The notes under the pieces were generated by a model that worked only from the letters and a program-made list of their open reading frames with translations, was not told the DNA's origin and did no database searches. Positions 61,701 to 64,000 of a stretch of DNA of 64,000 nucleotides are shown here, piece after piece (position 1 is the first letter of the stretch; each line of letters starts with the position of its first letter). The stretch is from Agapetus fuscipes (Eukaryota; Arthropoda; Insecta; Trichoptera; Glossosomatidae). The position numbers and the translations under genes were made by a program. The stretch is from the NCBI GenBank assembly GCA_951799405.1, contig OX637350.1:4511852-4575851 (forward strand). Direction: 5' to 3'.

Positions 61701-62248
61701 TAATGTATTGAAAACAAAGAATCAGTCATTTTATAATTCATTTTTTTTTAAAAAGGTATCTGTACCGCAAGCAGACACTCTTGACAAATACAAAACAAAC
61801 TTTAATTCATTTTCAGTAAAATCAAACTAAACAGTCATTGGAGTCCTTGCAAGAAAATGCTGTTTGAGACATGAGAGAATATGAAATGCAACTTTGAATG
61901 CTTAGCATTACTTGGGGAATTCTATGATTATTGCTAATTACCATATTTTGCATATATTATGTAAAAATATACTAGCTCTCGAAGCCATTCAACAAATAAT
62001 GAGTTTTACAACTATATCATATATTTTATTATTGCAATATTGGTCTAAATCTGGCGAGTATAACTTGGTGTTCTCTTTTTTCTAAATAAAAATAAACATT
62101 ACTCATAATAAACGTCCCGCCACAAATTAAAATACTGGAGAACATATCGGGCTTGTAGGTAATGCTTACGTCAGTGGTTTCTTGTGTAACTGCATCATAT
62201 GCAGGATACCAACATATACAATTATATATACCTTATATACAATGTCCT
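58736..62248. other. AT-rich region upstream of the RPAIN-like gene
   Basis: The first few hundred bases should hold the RPAIN-like promoter, but no TATA box is evident. From about 59500 the DNA is very AT-rich and free of long frames, compatible with a long 3' UTR of a - strand gene beyond the window or plain intergenic DNA. Confidence 0.4.
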
Positions 62249-62256
62249 GTACACAC

Positions 62257-62485
62257 CAGTGGCGAAGGGTGCCATACAAGCCGGTTCCCATCGGCTTCCC
62301 TTTTAAAATGATGTAACAAAGTAGTTAAAAAATATAGGCATAAAGTAAACAAATACATTTAAAACCAAAGAAACAATATGTATTTTTTCCTCATTGAAAC
62401 CATGCAGTCTACTTTATTATCATTTTTGCCTCATTTTAAACAGGAAACCGATGGGAATCGGCTTGTATGGCACCCTTCCCCACTG
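62257..62485. mobile_element. hAT-type MITE, 229 bp
   Basis: Long imperfect inverted repeats start CAGTGGCGAAGGGTGCCATA and end in its complement. An 8-bp duplication GTACACAC flanks it (62249-62256 and 62486-62493). The terminal CAGTGGCG matches the 747-bp hAT-type copies, so the same transposase may mobilise both (inference). Confidence 0.9.
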
Positions 62486-62598
62486 GTACACACTATATCT
62501 GTAGAAAAACATCCACTATGTACTTCACTCATTTGTTACTCGTATTCGACTGTGAATTAAGTAAGACAAGTGCTTTCCTTACCCCAGGCCATTTTCAC

Positions 62599-62772
62599 CT
62601 GGGCTGGAAGTCTCATCCTCACGGTAATTCTTACCTACCGAACATCGGTAATATTTGTATGAAGACCTGTCAATCCAAGATGGCCGCAAGTCAACAGCTG
62701 ATTAGTTTTCATACAAATATTACTGATATTCGGTAGGTAAGAACTACCGTGGGGATGGGACTTCTAGCCCAG
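62599..62772. mobile_element. Palindromic MITE with CTGGGCT ends
   Basis: Arms of about 65 bp run from CTGGGCTGGAAGTC to GACTTCTAGCCCAG. The central GTCAATCCAAGATGGCCGCA is shared, inverted, with 20042-20071. Confidence 0.75.
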
Positions 62773-63204
62773 ATCAGCTAACAATTCAAGACAAATGTAC
62801 GCATTTTGTTGCATGTCTTGGGCTTAAAGCAACGGTATGTTAGTTTAGCTATCCATTATAATTTGTTGTGTGTAATGACCCAAGGATTACGTGGACTGTA
62901 AAATATGCTGTAATGTAAATTGTTTAATATGCCGTCAGTTAGTATTGATTGCATATAATTTTATCCATCATGAGCATAAATTGTATTGCATGTTAGCCTA
63001 TCAAGAACCACCACCGTCATATTGAACCTTCAACCATAAGTCAAAGTAACCAAAGAACAGCATCATAAAAATCTCTTCTTTAAAGAGAACACTTTCCTTC
63101 CATAAGCTATGTTTACCAGATATCCTAAATGTCATTTGTTTTCAAAAACAAAATGAATATTTTTAGTCGCATATTATTATTTGTCAATTTCTAAAATGTA
63201 AATT

Positions 63205-63463
63205 CTTGTTCCTTGACTTATAGATTGGTATGCGGCTGACCACCCATGCTGTAGAAAATGATTCACTTTGCCAATGTCACCCCTGTTTCAGGGAAGGTTG
63301 GCAGGAGTTGCAGGGTGTATGCCCATTTGAGATTTGGTTTTTATGTTGTAGGTTCACATGCTGCATGCGCAAGCGTGAACTTGTACATGTCTGCTTGTGA
63401 GAATGCATGTAATGTGAATCCCCAATGTTACATATCTTTGCAACTTAGATTAGATTAGCATAG
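63205..63463 (+). mobile_element. LINE-T 3' end
   Basis: TTCCTTGACTTATAGATTGG to GCAACTTAGATTAGATTAG. Confidence 0.88.
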
Positions 63464-63566
63464 AACCAAATACAGAAATCAGTTTTTATTTTATATGAGA
63501 CGAATATACAGAATTACAGCAAATTACCTGGTTTTTCCATACGCTTTATCTATAATAATCTATAAT

Positions 63567-63757
63567 CTCTATAATCTAAGTTGCAAGGATATATTCATTT
63601 AAAGCTCTCAGATGTATGCCCACAAACCAACAAGTGTAGTTCGCGCTTACAAATGCTGAATGTGTACTTACTTACAAATAAAATCCAAACCTCAAATGAA
63701 CATAAGCCCCACAACTTTTGCCGACCTTCCCTGAAACAGGGGTGACATTGGCAAAGG
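63567..63757 (-). mobile_element. LINE-T 3' end, antisense, truncated
   Basis: AATCTAAGTTGCAAGGATAT to GGGTGACATTGGCAAAG, then joined to GGTTATAGATTAGATAGAT; the usual start is missing. Confidence 0.8.
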
Positions 63758-64000
63758 GTTATAGATTAGATAGATATAGATAGTAGAACTAAAACTACTT
63801 ACGTGTGTTTATTTTACGTGTGTTTAAAGTGCAACAATTTAGCAAAGGGTTATAGATTACCATCTTTGATTTTTTATGGCCCATTTATTAATTCATGGAT
63901 TAACATATTATCATCTTTAGCGCTTCACTTTCTATTTTGTTGTTTGCATTACACAGGTCCCCCCTTGATGGGCTAACACACAATATTCCAGGTGTCCACA

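Overview
The window looks like lepidopteran (moth or butterfly) nuclear DNA. It is AT-rich and intron-rich, its genes have insect-type exons, and it is packed with non-LTR retrotransposon ends, tRNA-derived SINEs, mariner copies and hAT-type MITEs. The lepidopteran call is an inference from gene content and repeat style; no species marker was recognised.

Two protein-coding genes are supported. (1) Most of a Mondo gene (orthologue of human MLXIP/MLXIPL, the glucose-responsive bHLH-leucine zipper factors that pair with MLX) lies on the + strand as 14 coding exons from 7340 to the stop codon at 48617-48619. All junctions agree in phase and give 892 codons; the exon or exons for the N-terminal glucose-sensing boxes lie upstream or were not found. 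(2) A complete three-exon gene for an RPA-interacting protein (RPAIN-like, 217 aa, C-terminal zinc finger) lies on the - strand at 57203-58735, convergent with Mondo.

Layout. 1-7339: repeats, probably intron or 5' flank of Mondo. 7340-38424: four short, widely spaced exons (MCR boxes) in two introns of about 14-15 kb and one of 1.6 kb, with dozens of LINE ends, SINEs, two hAT-type MITEs and a mariner. 38425-48619: the exon-dense part, running from the activation region through a 27-glutamine tract and proline-rich exons to the bHLHZip and the C-terminal dimerisation/cytoplasmic-retention domain. 48620-49715: probable 3' UTR. 49716-51884: a young LTR retrotransposon with indistinguishable 307-bp LTRs that encodes only Gag. 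51885-57202: AT-rich spacer with a LINE/hAT nest. 57203-58735: the RPAIN-like gene. 58736-64000: AT-rich, no convincing gene, several MITEs and LINE ends.

Repeat families named here. 'LINE-T': non-LTR element whose about 250-bp 3' end starts TTCCTTGACTTATAGG and ends GCAACTTAGAT(TAGAT)n; about 28 copies on both strands. 'SINE-A': tRNA-like head (..TAGTCTAGTGGTTAAC..GGTTCGAATCC) with a LINE-derived tail. 'SINE-B': tRNA-like head (..GATAGCTCAGTTGGTAGAG..) with a roughly 330-bp body. The strongest non-genic leads are the Gag-only LTR element, a hammerhead-ribozyme-like core in a Penelope-like remnant, a SINE-A/SINE-B heterodimer present twice with the same junction, and a perfect 73-bp-arm hairpin flanked by a 10-bp target duplication. 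No wholly new multi-gene system was found.
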